Assembly (NCBI GenBank): GCA_900542005.1
Contig: UQLW01000010.1
Coordinates: 14,096 to 78,095, forward strand
DNA from: an uncultured Eubacteriales bacterium
GTDB taxonomy: Bacteria > Bacillota > Clostridia > Christensenellales > UMGS416
Reading direction: 5' to 3'
Length of the DNA: 64,000 nt
Shown here: positions 49,600 through 58,608 of the stretch, piece by piece
How the letters are laid out: the number at the start of each line of letters is the position of its first letter
How positions within the stretch are numbered: the first letter of the stretch is position 1
Translations under genes and position numbers: made by a program
Notes under the pieces: model-generated
The model's database searches: none
What the model saw: only the letters and a program-made list of their open reading frames with translations
What the model was told of the DNA's origin: nothing

Positions 49600-50442
49600 T
49601 TGGGAATGGGAAAAGAAGAGCATCTGAATCAGGAAAACCGTCCGAATATACAGCAGCTTCAGTATCTTTTGGAACTGGAGAAAATTGACAAAAAAAGAGG
49701 GTGCGTCATGCAGATCGCAAAAACCTGCGGGGTCAGCCACAGTCCGGTCAGCCGTTATCTGCAGTTCTGCTGTGAGAAAGGGTATTTGACAGAAGATTAT
49801 GAGTTTACTAAATTAGGAAAAGCGTGGCTTGGGGGGTATAAAAAGCTTATAGAGGAATTAAAGGGCTATTTACTGCGCATAGGAGAACCGGAAGCGGAAG
49901 TTGCTGAGAATGTAAGGAATCTGATAGAAAATGTGAGTTACCATACATTGATGTCAATGATGCGGAATGATCAGGAGATGAGACGGATGTATATTGCTGA
50001 AAAAAGAGGAGCAGTATCTAAAAATTTTCTGGCCAGTACCTTTGAAAACGGAATGTGGCATGTATGCTTTGCACTTTATAAAAGGGATTCTGAGGATAAG
50101 ATCAGTATATCCATGGCAGACAGAGGTTTTCAAAAACCGGCAACCATACGGCATAACAAGAGAGGGAGCTGGCTGGAACTTCGAGTGTGTGAAATGAGTG
50201 CCAGATCACGGGCAGATGGTGAAGAAAAGCTGGGGCATCTGGAAACACTGAAATATGAGTACAAAGGTATGTTGTGTCAGGCAGAAGTAAAGGAAGATAA
50301 GCTGAGAATTCCACTGGACGCATGCCGCTTCCAGAGAAAACGCGAGGGCAGAATCAAAGGCGTGATTCCGGTAACGGTGACCTGCAATGTAGGCAGAACC
50401 CATATGCCGGAGAGTACGGCACTTTTGTTTTTTTGGATGTAA
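49600..50442 (+). CDS. DtxR-like paralogue lacking metal ligands
   Basis: A 280-residue paralogue of the preceding regulator, 12 bases downstream. It keeps the winged helix (MQIAKTCGVSHSPVSRYLQFC; wing FTKLGKAWLGG) and a helical dimerisation-like part, but the stretch that should hold Cys, Glu and His reads AENVRNLIENVSYHTL, with no Cys and with Asn in place of His, and the RHE motif is gone. It probably does not sense iron, and might modulate the first protein or bind heme or another ligand through its unknown C-terminal half (inference). A TTG at 49600 with AAAGGAG at the right distance is preferred; ATG 49606 is the alternative. Confidence 0.65.
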   Translation: MGMGKEEHLNQENRPNIQQLQYLLELEKIDKKRGCVMQIAKTCGVSHSPVSRYLQFCCEKGYLTEDYEFTKLGKAWLGGYKKLIEELKGYLLRIGEPEAEVAENVRNLIENVSYHTLMSMMRNDQEMRRMYIAEKRGAVSKNFLASTFENGMWHVCFALYKRDSEDKISISMADRGFQKPATIRHNKRGSWLELRVCEMSARSRADGEEKLGHLETLKYEYKGMLCQAEVKEDKLRIPLDACRFQRKREGRIKGVIPVTVTCNVGRTHMPESTALLFFWM

Positions 50443-50522
50443 CCGGATAGATATAAGAATAATTAAAATTTGAAATTTTTTTAGAGACGAAAAAGAAACA
50501 AAAACACTTGTACTTATAGGGA

Positions 50523-50551
50523 AAAAACCGTGCAGGACGGGAACGGTTTTA
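50523..50551 (+). terminator. Weak terminator after the regulator pair
   Basis: AAAACCGT / ACGGTTTT arms enclose an 11-base loop; no long T-tract follows. Confidence 0.5.
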
Positions 50552-50561
50552 AAAAAATCAG

Positions 50562-50591
50562 TTGACAGTATTTGCCAATATATGCTATATA
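50562..50591 (+). promoter_or_regulatory. Main promoter of the heme-uptake operon
   Basis: TTGACA (50562-50567), 18 bases, TATATA (50586-50591) with an extended TGC before it. An operator copy begins 11 bases after the -10, over the predicted transcript start. Confidence 0.75.
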
Positions 50592-50601
50592 TTTAGCACG
50601 G

Positions 50602-50617
50602 GATAGTTGAAACTAAC
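50602..50617. promoter_or_regulatory. Operator site 2 (GATAGT-N4-ACTAAC)
   Basis: One mismatch from the palindrome at 48692. Placed at about +5 to +20 of the heme-operon transcript, so a bound DtxR-like protein would block initiation. Confidence 0.65.
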
Positions 50618-50686
50618 TATACGATGAAGCTAAAAATCATATGCTTTTGACAGGCGGGCAAGGACTGCTTTTTTTTAAGAATAAGC

Positions 50687-50702
50687 GTTAGTTTGTACTA
50701 AC
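50687..50702. promoter_or_regulatory. Operator site 3 (GTTAGT-N4-ACTAAC)
   Basis: A perfect palindrome around TTGT, 85 bases downstream of site 2 and 72 bases before the first NEAT gene. Sites 2 and 3 also share the right flank ACTAACTATA. A TTGACA at 50647-50652 may mark a second promoter here, but its -10 is unclear. Confidence 0.7.
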
Positions 50703-50774
50703 TATAGCTATCATCGTAAGAACGCCCTAAAATATTAAAGTTTTATAGCCGTTAAGGCAGAAAGGATGGAAGAT

Positions 50775-51266
50775 ATGTTTAAGAAATTAGTAGCATTTGG
50801 TACAGCAGCAACTATGATGATGGCAATGGGGGTTACAACATTTGCGGCTGAAGGGGACAGCACTACACTTGTTACAAAACTGTATAAAAATGACAAATTC
50901 GATGCAAGTGCACCGGACAGCAATCTGTCTATGGGAGATGCTGCGGTAGAGAATACTACATATGTTGAGCAGGCGGATGGTACATATAAAGTGACTATTA
51001 ATCTGAAGGAATCATTTAAAGCTTATGGCATGACAGGATATCTCACCAATGTGCAGATAGATGCCAATGGTGATGGACAATATGATGCAGAAGAATATAA
51101 GCTTACATATAACGAGTCAGGAAAAGCAGTTGTAGGTGTTACTTTTAACTCTCCCACTGTTCCGACAGAAGCGACAAAGTATGATGCAAGTTTTAAAACA
51201 AATGTTTCAATCATGCCGGCATCCGAAGGTGATTTCATTATTTTCCCCACAGTTGTGACGGAATAA
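50775..51266 (+). CDS. Small secreted NEAT-like protein
   Basis: 163 residues with a clear signal peptide (MFKKLVAFGTAATMMMAMGV...TFA, cleavage near residue 24) and one beta-rich domain. The pattern YKVTINLKESFKAYGMTGYLTNVQI followed by a long strand pair resembles the front half of the NEAT domains in the next gene (GFTGYLAKLNY), so a heme-binding NEAT-type fold is likely. No membrane anchor or sortase motif, so it may be released as a hemophore. First gene after the iron-type operators. The start at 50775 is chosen for spacing to AAAGGA; ATG 50766 is the alternative. Confidence 0.6.
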   Translation: MFKKLVAFGTAATMMMAMGVTTFAAEGDSTTLVTKLYKNDKFDASAPDSNLSMGDAAVENTTYVEQADGTYKVTINLKESFKAYGMTGYLTNVQIDANGDGQYDAEEYKLTYNESGKAVVGVTFNSPTVPTEATKYDASFKTNVSIMPASEGDFIIFPTVVTE

Positions 51267-51287
51267 TATAAAAGAAATTCGCAGGGG

Positions 51288-51314
51288 GAGGCATACCAGA
51301 TGTTGGTATGCCTC
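51288..51314 (+). other. Intergenic RNA hairpin between NEAT genes
   Basis: A perfect 11-bp stem GAGGCATACCA / TGGTATGCCTC with a 5-base loop, no T-tract. It could stabilise or partly terminate the upstream message so that the small protein is made in excess. Confidence 0.55.
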
Positions 51315-51338
51315 TCTTACTGACGTTGGAGGTAAAGT

Positions 51339-54300
51339 ATGAGGGATGGAATGAAAAGTAAGATCTATAAAATAGTCTGTGCAATCATGATGGTTTGTCT
51401 ATTGATGTCCAATTTGACGAATGCTTCATATGCGGCTTCAAATAATACACCAAATACAAAACAAACTGCTCAGAAATCAAGTTCCACTTTATTAGATAAG
51501 CTTCTGTCCTTACTGGAAGAGGCGGACAGCTTAAAGGAATCAGACTACACGCCGGAGAGCTGGGAGGCATTCAAAGACCAGAGGGATACCATCACAGAGC
51601 CGGAGGAGATTCCGGAGCAGTTCCTTGACACAGTGATAAACACACTGCAGGAAGCCATGGATGGACTTGTGAAACAGGAGAGCAAGCTGGACAAACTGCT
51701 TGCCTTACTGGAAGAGGCGGACAGATTAAAGGAATCAGACTACACCCCGGAGAGCTGGGAGGCGTTCAAAGACCAGAGGGACACCATCACAGAGCCGGAG
51801 GAGATACCGGAGCAGTTCCTTGACACAGTGATAAACGCACTGCAGGAAGCCATGGATAGACTTGTGAAAAATGAGACTACTTTAGAGAAACTCATTGCAT
51901 TGCTGGCAAAAGCAGACAGTCTGGAGGAATCAGAGTATACAAGGGAAAGTTGGAATGCATTCCTTGAGGTGAGGAACAGCATCACAGAACCGGAGGAGAT
52001 TCCGGAGCAATACCAGAAAATGCTTCTGAATTCACTTCAAAAAGCAATGGACAGCTTGGTGAAAAAGGAAGATGACGCAAAGAATCACACCCAATTAGAA
52101 GACGGATATTATACGGTGCCGCTCACAGAAAATGAGCCGGGTAGGTCTATGAGAAGTGCAAGAGCTTTGATAAAGGCTGAGAATAGCAACTACGAAGTCA
52201 CTTTGCAGTTGGCTAAAGCGACAGTGGATGAGGGCGCGTTCTTAGGGATCATGAAGCAGGAATATTATAATTATGACTTGTCAGATTACTGTCTGACGGG
52301 GACAAAAGGCTGGGCAGATGATTTTGACCTGCAGAATTCCCAGTTTTCACAGGAAATAAAAGATGGAGCGGTAGAAGAAAATAATAAATACTGGTTTGAC
52401 TATACACGGGAAGATAAGGACGAATGGGTATATCTGACATTCCAGGTTGAAAATCTGGACGATCCATTTAATATCACACAACTTCTAAAACTTGGTGATG
52501 GCAAAAGAGTGAGTCGTAGCGATACTGCACTTAATGTACAGACATCTGTGAAAATAAATCTGGATGAATTTCAGGATATTACGGAAATTGGGTTTAGAGC
52601 AGTTTATGCCGCAAGCGGCGCTGATTGCCAAAAATATTTTCTGGATACAACCGCTGAGTGGAATATTGATGGAGATACAGCTACAGGCGTTTTTTCACTT
52701 AATCTGGATTTGCTGGACGAGGATCAGGCTGTGATCAGGGATGCGGACGGTAATGATATAGATATCAGCACCGGAAAATTAGAGTTGGTGTATGAATTAA
52801 ATGATTATAATGATTTTGTTTTCGGAAAGTCGATTGTTATTTACCGGAAATTTGCCGGTGGAGGAATAGGTTTTTATGATACTTGTATTATCCCTGAGCT
52901 TAATGGTGCGTCAACGGTTCAACTAAAAGACGATAAGACAGGAACCCTTCTTGTCACGGATTCTTTTGTATTGCCTGACAGCAGCCAATTGCTTGCGGAA
53001 GAAATCGTAGATGATCCGAATGATAACGTGGACGCCTATTCTCAGATCATGAACAACATATCATATTCTGATATGTATATGTATAACTGGAAGATACAGT
53101 TCCAGGATGGTAGGGAGACAAGGCGAACCACCAGTACGGTACAGCTTAAATTCAAAATACCGGATAGCTGGAACCTGGACAATGTGAAATTAGTCAATGT
53201 GGATGAAAACATGATAATATCTCTTGATTTGAAGGGAACCATAGAAAAAACGGACAGCGGAAATTATTTTGTCATTAAAACACAAGAGTTGGGTTATTAT
53301 GCTTTGTATGAAGTGAAGGGCAGCCAGGATGCGGGAGAGATGGAAGATGGTACCTACACGATTCCTCTTTCTATCATGCACCTGACAAATGAGGGCGCCA
53401 ATTCCATGGCGAATCAGTGTGTTGACAATAATGCCAGACTGGTTGTCAAGGGAGATGAGAAGATCCTGTACCTGGATTATACAACGGTCACCTATCTTGA
53501 TATGACTTCATACATGACAAAAATGTGGCTTTACGGAGAAGACATGACCATGGTGGGTGCTTATCCCACAGGAACGCTGATACCGGTTACTTTTTACTCC
53601 TACTACAAGAATCTGGACGGAAGCTTTTTTATGGACTTTGCCAACGAGGGTACTCTCAACTATTATCCTAAATCAGGATATGTGAAGTTGGTGAGTGATA
53701 CGGCAAAATGGCCTGCCAGGTTCAAGGTACCTATCATGGATGAAATCGGCGGCGGAGACTTCCCACAGGATGCATGGCTGACTCTGGATTGGGAAAATGC
53801 AGAAAAGATTTCCAATGACACGCCGGATGAACCGGTAAAAGAAGCACTTGGCCAGGCGATCACCATAGCTGAAACAGCGGTGAGGGAAGAATATACACAG
53901 GAAACCTGGGAAGCTCTTGAGACTGCTTATGCCGCAGCCGAAGAAGCATATCAAACGGAAACAGCCGAATCTATGGAACGTGCATACACCGCTCTTATGG
54001 AAGCTGTCAACAACCTGAAATCCCCAGATGATGTCATTCTGAATCAGGGGTTGTACACAGCATTAGGATCCATAACCGACACAGATATTGTGACGGATAC
54101 CAGGATACTTGTGAAAGAGGAAGGCGCGGATATCTCTCTTGGTGTACAGGGAATTCAAAGTTTTCAGTATTATGACCTTGCAGAAAAACAGTATGTGGAT
54201 GCTGAAATGGAAAAAACAACAGGTGATGACGGCAAGGAAACAGTTACAGGGGCAGTATTTACACTTGGCACCATGTCAAACTCTGTTTCTATAAAATATG

Positions 54301-57300
54301 TAGACATCCAAGGAAAAGAAGTGCAGACAGCTCTTAAGTTTTCAGATTTTGCTGAACAGACAGTAAACAAGGACGCACTGACAGAAACCTTAAACCAGGC
54401 CAATGAAAAGCTGAAGGAAGCTGCTGAAAATCCGGATAAATATCAGGCAGATGCGGTGGCAGAACTTCAGAAAGCAGTGGCAATGGCAGCACAGACAGCC
54501 CAAGACCCCTTCGCTCTGCAGACAGAGGCGGATGATCAGACGGAAAAAGTGAATACGGCTATCAGCGCATTGATAAAAGACGTAAATCTGGATGCTTTGA
54601 AAGAAGCTGTCACCTCCGCAGAGGCGGTATTGGCAGATGCCGAAAAATACACACCTGCCTCTCTAGAGAAGCTGAGAGGAGAAATCCAGAATGCAAAAGC
54701 CCTTCTTGAGGATCCCAATACATCTGGGCAGGATGTGGAAGCGCAGCTCATGAAACTGCAGGCAGCAGTAGAGGGCCTTATTGTCAGGGCTGACAAGACA
54801 GCACTTCAGGCGGCATATGACACAGCAGCAGCGATAACGAATAACGATTATCCGGGTTGGGATAACCTGCAGACAGCCCTGGTGAATGCAAAAACGGTCT
54901 TAGACGATGAAAACGCATCCCAGGCACAGGCAGATGAACAAACCGCATCTCTGGAGGCTGCTGTAGAAAATTTATATGGCGCTGTTGACAAAAGCCAGTT
55001 AAAGGACCTGGTAGAACAGGCAGAAAAACTGGATACCAGCCCATATGCAGATAAGACGGTTGAATTTTTTAAAGCATCTATCCAGTCTGCGAAGGCAGTA
55101 TACAATGATACAGGAGCCACCCAGACTGAGGTGGACAAGCATCTGCAGCTCCTGAAAGATGCGTCGGCTTCCATGGTCCAGAAGGAAGAAGAAAATGTGG
55201 TATATGACGGAACTTATACTATAGACGGAAGAATCTGGCATGCAGCAGCAAACCAGGCATCCATGGGGAACGCAGCTCTCAGAAAGCCAATGCAGGTGAT
55301 CGTGAAGGACGGCAAAGCCACCTTGAGAATGGAATTTGGCCCGTTGACCACATCCGGATTTACCGGGTACCTGGCAAAACTGAACTATTTCCCGGGATGG
55401 GAAGGCGGAGAAAGCGGCTATCAGATGCCAACCGATGAAACACCGATTTCGCTGGATGTGGAAGAGTATTTTGAAGGCGTATATGACACATACAATGATC
55501 CGGACAATGGAACCGATGAGAATGTGAAAGGGCAGTTGTACCCCCACTATATGACCATGCCGGTGGACCTGGGGGATGGGGAAGTATGGGTACAGGTGTA
55601 TGTACCTGTAATGGAAGCCATCAACACAGGCAGCGGTCTTCAGTACGCGAAGCTTCAGATTGACTGGAGTACGCTGAGCCAGACCGGAGGGACACAGACA
55701 GATAAGACAAAGCTGGATACAGCCATCAAATCCCTGGAGACCTTGAAGGCGGAGCTTTACGCGGCAGCAGAGAAAATGAAACAGGCAGAGACAGAGAACA
55801 CAGACCAGGCGGATGCACAGAAAACTGTCCTGTCAGCCGCAGACTTTACACAGGAAAAACTGAATCTTCTTGATAAGGCGATCGAAGCCGGAAAATTTGT
55901 ACAGGATAATGTGAATGTGGGCCAGGAAGCTGTGGATGCTATGACAAAAGCCCTGAATACAACAAAAACACTGTTTAATCAGGAGGAGGTTAAGACAGAC
56001 AAGTCCGAACTGAAGAAAGCGATTGAAGTGGCAGATACCTATTTAAATGCAGAAGACGTAACTTATACTGCCACAACAAAGGCAATCCTGCAGCAGGCAA
56101 GAGATCAGGCATGGGAAGCATACCAGAATGAAAAAGCTACCCAGACCCAGATCAACAGATGTGTACAGGCCGTTGACAAGGCAATTCGGGGTCTTCAGAC
56201 GGTAGGAGCTGTGAAAACAGAACTAAAAACAGCTTTGACAGAGGCAAAAGAGTATCTGGAGGACACTGAAAACTATTCGGCTGCAGCCATAGAAGTTTTG
56301 CAATCCCTGTATGATACTGCAAACGCGGTTTACAAGGATGATAATGCCTCTCAGGAGGAAGTTGACGCACAGGTAAGAATCCTTGCATATGCAGTCAATA
56401 ATCTGGAAAAAGTGGAACCGGCTAAAGTAGAGAAGCAGGGCCTGCATGAGATGCTGATGACTGCATCCAATATGGCAGGGAGAGATAACCTGTACACAGA
56501 AGACTCCATTAAAGCCCTGAAGAAAGTTATCAAAGCCGCAGAGACTGTTTTCAATAATGAGGATGCCACACAGGAGGAGGTAAACGCACAGGCCTCGGCT
56601 CTTGCCCTTGCAATACTCGATCTGAAAGCCGCGCCTTCAGGAAATAACAATGATGACGGGGATAACAATAACAACAATAATAACAATAATAACAATAATA
56701 ACAACAACAATAATAATAACCTTGATATCAAAAATCTTGCCGACGGTGTGTATTCTATTACCGGCAGTATGGTAAAGATTGATAAAACCACAGCATCCAT
56801 GTCCAATGAAGCCATCAATCACACAGTCAAGCTGACTGTGAAGGACGGCAAGTATTATATTACCCTTGACTTCAAGGGACTTGCCATCAGCAGCCAGTTT
56901 GGTTATTTGAGCCAGCTTAAATATTATCTGACCGGTTATACACTGGATCAGTATGGAAATCCGGTGGGAACACTGGCAGACGTAACTGTGGATGCTTACC
57001 AGAAGAACAGTGACGGAAGTCTGATAAGCGATAGCTTCGGAACAAATTATCCGGATCAGGTGACTTTTGAGCTGATTCCGGAAGCACTGGAGAATGGGTA
57101 TGTACCTCTTCAGGTATTTGTTCCGATTATGGAATCTATCTCTGCTGGAACCGGAACACAGCCTGTGTTCTTAAAGCTGGATTGGAGTACCCTGAAATCC
57201 ACAACGGCAGATGATCCTGATTTTACGGACAACAACAATAATAATTCTTCTCTGGGAAGCGGCTCCACACTAGGAAGCGGCTCCACACTAGGAAGCGGCT

Positions 57301-57521
57301 CCAGCCTGACAAGCAGCGGCTCTGGTTTAAAAAGCGGAAGCAGTCTAAGCAGTGCTTCCAACAGCACAGGTTCCACTCTGAAGGCATCCAATGCCAAGAC
57401 CGGTGATGAAGCACCGATCAGCGGACTGGTATTCCTGGCTTTACTTGCCCTTTGTATGGGAAGCCTTGCAGTATATGGGAAACGCCAGGAGAAAAAATGC
57501 CAAAACACAGAAAGGAAATAA
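51339..57521 (+). CDS. Giant cell-wall NEAT/FIVAR heme-binding protein (Shr-like role)
   Basis: 2060 residues. A signal peptide (to about 33) is followed by three 65-residue FIVAR-like repeats (52-246). NEAT-type domains start near residues 253, 668, about 900, 1287 and 1803, each opening with a DGxYT-type strand (the third is NQGLYT); a beta-rich stretch follows the first and several helical FIVAR modules lie between later ones. An Asn run (about 1770-1795) and a Gly/Ser linker precede the anchor: NAKTGD, a membrane helix and a basic tail KRQEKK, typical of sortase substrates. The NEAT domains end in YVPLQVFVPIME-like strands without the usual YxxxY heme motif, so heme contacts may differ. 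It probably strips heme from host hemoproteins and hands it to the Shp-like protein. GGAGG before the ATG fixes the start. Confidence 0.8.
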   Translation: MRDGMKSKIYKIVCAIMMVCLLMSNLTNASYAASNNTPNTKQTAQKSSSTLLDKLLSLLEEADSLKESDYTPESWEAFKDQRDTITEPEEIPEQFLDTVINTLQEAMDGLVKQESKLDKLLALLEEADRLKESDYTPESWEAFKDQRDTITEPEEIPEQFLDTVINALQEAMDRLVKNETTLEKLIALLAKADSLEESEYTRESWNAFLEVRNSITEPEEIPEQYQKMLLNSLQKAMDSLVKKEDDAKNHTQLEDGYYTVPLTENEPGRSMRSARALIKAENSNYEVTLQLAKATVDEGAFLGIMKQEYYNYDLSDYCLTGTKGWADDFDLQNSQFSQEIKDGAVEENNKYWFDYTREDKDEWVYLTFQVENLDDPFNITQLLKLGDGKRVSRSDTALNVQTSVKINLDEFQDITEIGFRAVYAASGADCQKYFLDTTAEWNIDGDTATGVFSLNLDLLDEDQAVIRDADGNDIDISTGKLELVYELNDYNDFVFGKSIVIYRKFAGGGIGFYDTCIIPELNGASTVQLKDDKTGTLLVTDSFVLPDSSQLLAEEIVDDPNDNVDAYSQIMNNISYSDMYMYNWKIQFQDGRETRRTTSTVQLKFKIPDSWNLDNVKLVNVDENMIISLDLKGTIEKTDSGNYFVIKTQELGYYALYEVKGSQDAGEMEDGTYTIPLSIMHLTNEGANSMANQCVDNNARLVVKGDEKILYLDYTTVTYLDMTSYMTKMWLYGEDMTMVGAYPTGTLIPVTFYSYYKNLDGSFFMDFANEGTLNYYPKSGYVKLVSDTAKWPARFKVPIMDEIGGGDFPQDAWLTLDWENAEKISNDTPDEPVKEALGQAITIAETAVREEYTQETWEALETAYAAAEEAYQTETAESMERAYTALMEAVNNLKSPDDVILNQGLYTALGSITDTDIVTDTRILVKEEGADISLGVQGIQSFQYYDLAEKQYVDAEMEKTTGDDGKETVTGAVFTLGTMSNSVSIKYVDIQGKEVQTALKFSDFAEQTVNKDALTETLNQANEKLKEAAENPDKYQADAVAELQKAVAMAAQTAQDPFALQTEADDQTEKVNTAISALIKDVNLDALKEAVTSAEAVLADAEKYTPASLEKLRGEIQNAKALLEDPNTSGQDVEAQLMKLQAAVEGLIVRADKTALQAAYDTAAAITNNDYPGWDNLQTALVNAKTVLDDENASQAQADEQTASLEAAVENLYGAVDKSQLKDLVEQAEKLDTSPYADKTVEFFKASIQSAKAVYNDTGATQTEVDKHLQLLKDASASMVQKEEENVVYDGTYTIDGRIWHAAANQASMGNAALRKPMQVIVKDGKATLRMEFGPLTTSGFTGYLAKLNYFPGWEGGESGYQMPTDETPISLDVEEYFEGVYDTYNDPDNGTDENVKGQLYPHYMTMPVDLGDGEVWVQVYVPVMEAINTGSGLQYAKLQIDWSTLSQTGGTQTDKTKLDTAIKSLETLKAELYAAAEKMKQAETENTDQADAQKTVLSAADFTQEKLNLLDKAIEAGKFVQDNVNVGQEAVDAMTKALNTTKTLFNQEEVKTDKSELKKAIEVADTYLNAEDVTYTATTKAILQQARDQAWEAYQNEKATQTQINRCVQAVDKAIRGLQTVGAVKTELKTALTEAKEYLEDTENYSAAAIEVLQSLYDTANAVYKDDNASQEEVDAQVRILAYAVNNLEKVEPAKVEKQGLHEMLMTASNMAGRDNLYTEDSIKALKKVIKAAETVFNNEDATQEEVNAQASALALAILDLKAAPSGNNNDDGDNNNNNNNNNNNNNNNNNNNLDIKNLADGVYSITGSMVKIDKTTASMSNEAINHTVKLTVKDGKYYITLDFKGLAISSQFGYLSQLKYYLTGYTLDQYGNPVGTLADVTVDAYQKNSDGSLISDSFGTNYPDQVTFELIPEALENGYVPLQVFVPIMESISAGTGTQPVFLKLDWSTLKSTTADDPDFTDNNNNNSSLGSGSTLGSGSTLGSGSSLTSSGSGLKSGSSLSSASNSTGSTLKASNAKTGDEAPISGLVFLALLALCMGSLAVYGKRQEKKCQNTERK
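51492..52076 (+). repeat. Three 195-bp tandem repeats coding FIVAR-like modules
   Basis: Repeats at 51492, 51687 and 51882. The first two are near-identical in protein (LKESDYTPESWEAFKDQR in both) and the third has diverged. They likely form a helical stalk. Confidence 0.85.
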
Positions 57522-57522
57522 G

Positions 57523-58608
57523 ATGAAGGCACTGAAAATAAAAAATAAGTTTCTTGCCGGATTTTTAAGCATGATGCTTGCCCTCTTTATGGGGGCAGGC
57601 ATTGCTGCTGTTCCGGTTTATGCAGCTTCAGGCACAGTTTATACCTGTGTCATCCATCCCTGTTATGCACACCCGGTAACAGGAGAAATTGAGGATTCAG
57701 GCGGAGAGGCATCTTATGCCACAGGGCAGGGGATGGTTGATGGGGCTGTTTACACATCCGGGATACTGGAGGTGACAGACAGCGGGGAATACTACCTGAC
57801 CATACGCATGAGCCTTATGAGCTACACATCAGGACACAGCTTTTGGGTGCAGAATGTAGGTGACTCCGGCTGGTCCAGCCCGGCTATGGGTGTTACAGGG
57901 AATGGTACAGACAATAATGGAGCGACGAATGATATCTGCATCCAGGTACCAAGTGAAAATTGTGTGGTCAGAGCTTCTATGTATGTGGAACCAATGGGCA
58001 GGGATGTGATTTTCTATCTGTATCCAAGTGATTATGCGGAGGGCAATAATACAGATATGAATGCCACCATGGTCACATCAGCATCGGGAAGTGACACGGC
58101 AGCATCAGGCAGCCAAACGTCAGGAAATACAGACAATACGGCAGGGACAGACAACACGTCCGGCTCGGAAAATGACCAGTCTGAACCCACTCCCTCTGCC
58201 TCAGCTTTACAGAGCCAGCCGGCATCCTCAGACAATGATGATACATCCGTAAATAAGGATAATACAGAGGATACAGAGAATACAGAGAATTCCACCGGAG
58301 AGGCATCCAAACTGGAGAGCAGTATTAAAGAAGCGGCAGCTCCTTCTGAAGACACAGAGACACCTTCCACTGAAAACAGTACGCTTAACAGTGCCCGGGG
58401 ATTAAGCCTTTCCACTGCAGGTGAAGCGGTGGCAGCAGGCACAGAGACCTTATCCCCCGAAAGCGGTTCAGCGGGAAAACAGATTCTGGTTCTGGTGGTT
58501 TCCATCACCATATCAGGATTGATCTTACTGGGAGCTGTGGCAGGTGTAGTATATCTGTTCCGCAAAAACTGGTATAGATGGGGCAGTGGTGATGACGATG
58601 ATGAATAA
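57523..58608 (+). CDS. Shp-like cell-surface heme relay protein
   Basis: 361 residues. A signal peptide (about 1-35) is followed by a domain closely resembling streptococcal Shp: HPVTGEIEDSGGEASYATGQG (from residue 50), EVTDSGEYYLTIRMSLMSY, and ASMYVEPMGRDVIFYLYPS. Shp binds heme with two Met ligands; Met96 in IRMSL and Met153 or Met158 are the likely counterparts here. A long Ser/Thr/Asp-rich spacer (about 175-320) crosses the wall, then a membrane helix (about 327-350) and an acidic tail. It passes heme to the HtsA-like lipoprotein whose gene it overlaps. AAAGGAAATAAG precedes the ATG; the frame is open further upstream but lies inside the previous gene. Confidence 0.82.
   Translation: MKALKIKNKFLAGFLSMMLALFMGAGIAAVPVYAASGTVYTCVIHPCYAHPVTGEIEDSGGEASYATGQGMVDGAVYTSGILEVTDSGEYYLTIRMSLMSYTSGHSFWVQNVGDSGWSSPAMGVTGNGTDNNGATNDICIQVPSENCVVRASMYVEPMGRDVIFYLYPSDYAEGNNTDMNATMVTSASGSDTAASGSQTSGNTDNTAGTDNTSGSENDQSEPTPSASALQSQPASSDNDDTSVNKDNTEDTENTENSTGEASKLESSIKEAAAPSEDTETPSTENSTLNSARGLSLSTAGEAVAAGTETLSPESGSAGKQILVLVVSITISGLILLGAVAGVVYLFRKNWYRWGSGDDDDE

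Noticed and set aside
56640..56720. Ambiguous or low-quality sequence suggested by a run of N in the translation
   Set aside because: The run is asparagine coded by mixed AAC and AAT codons; the bases are all called.
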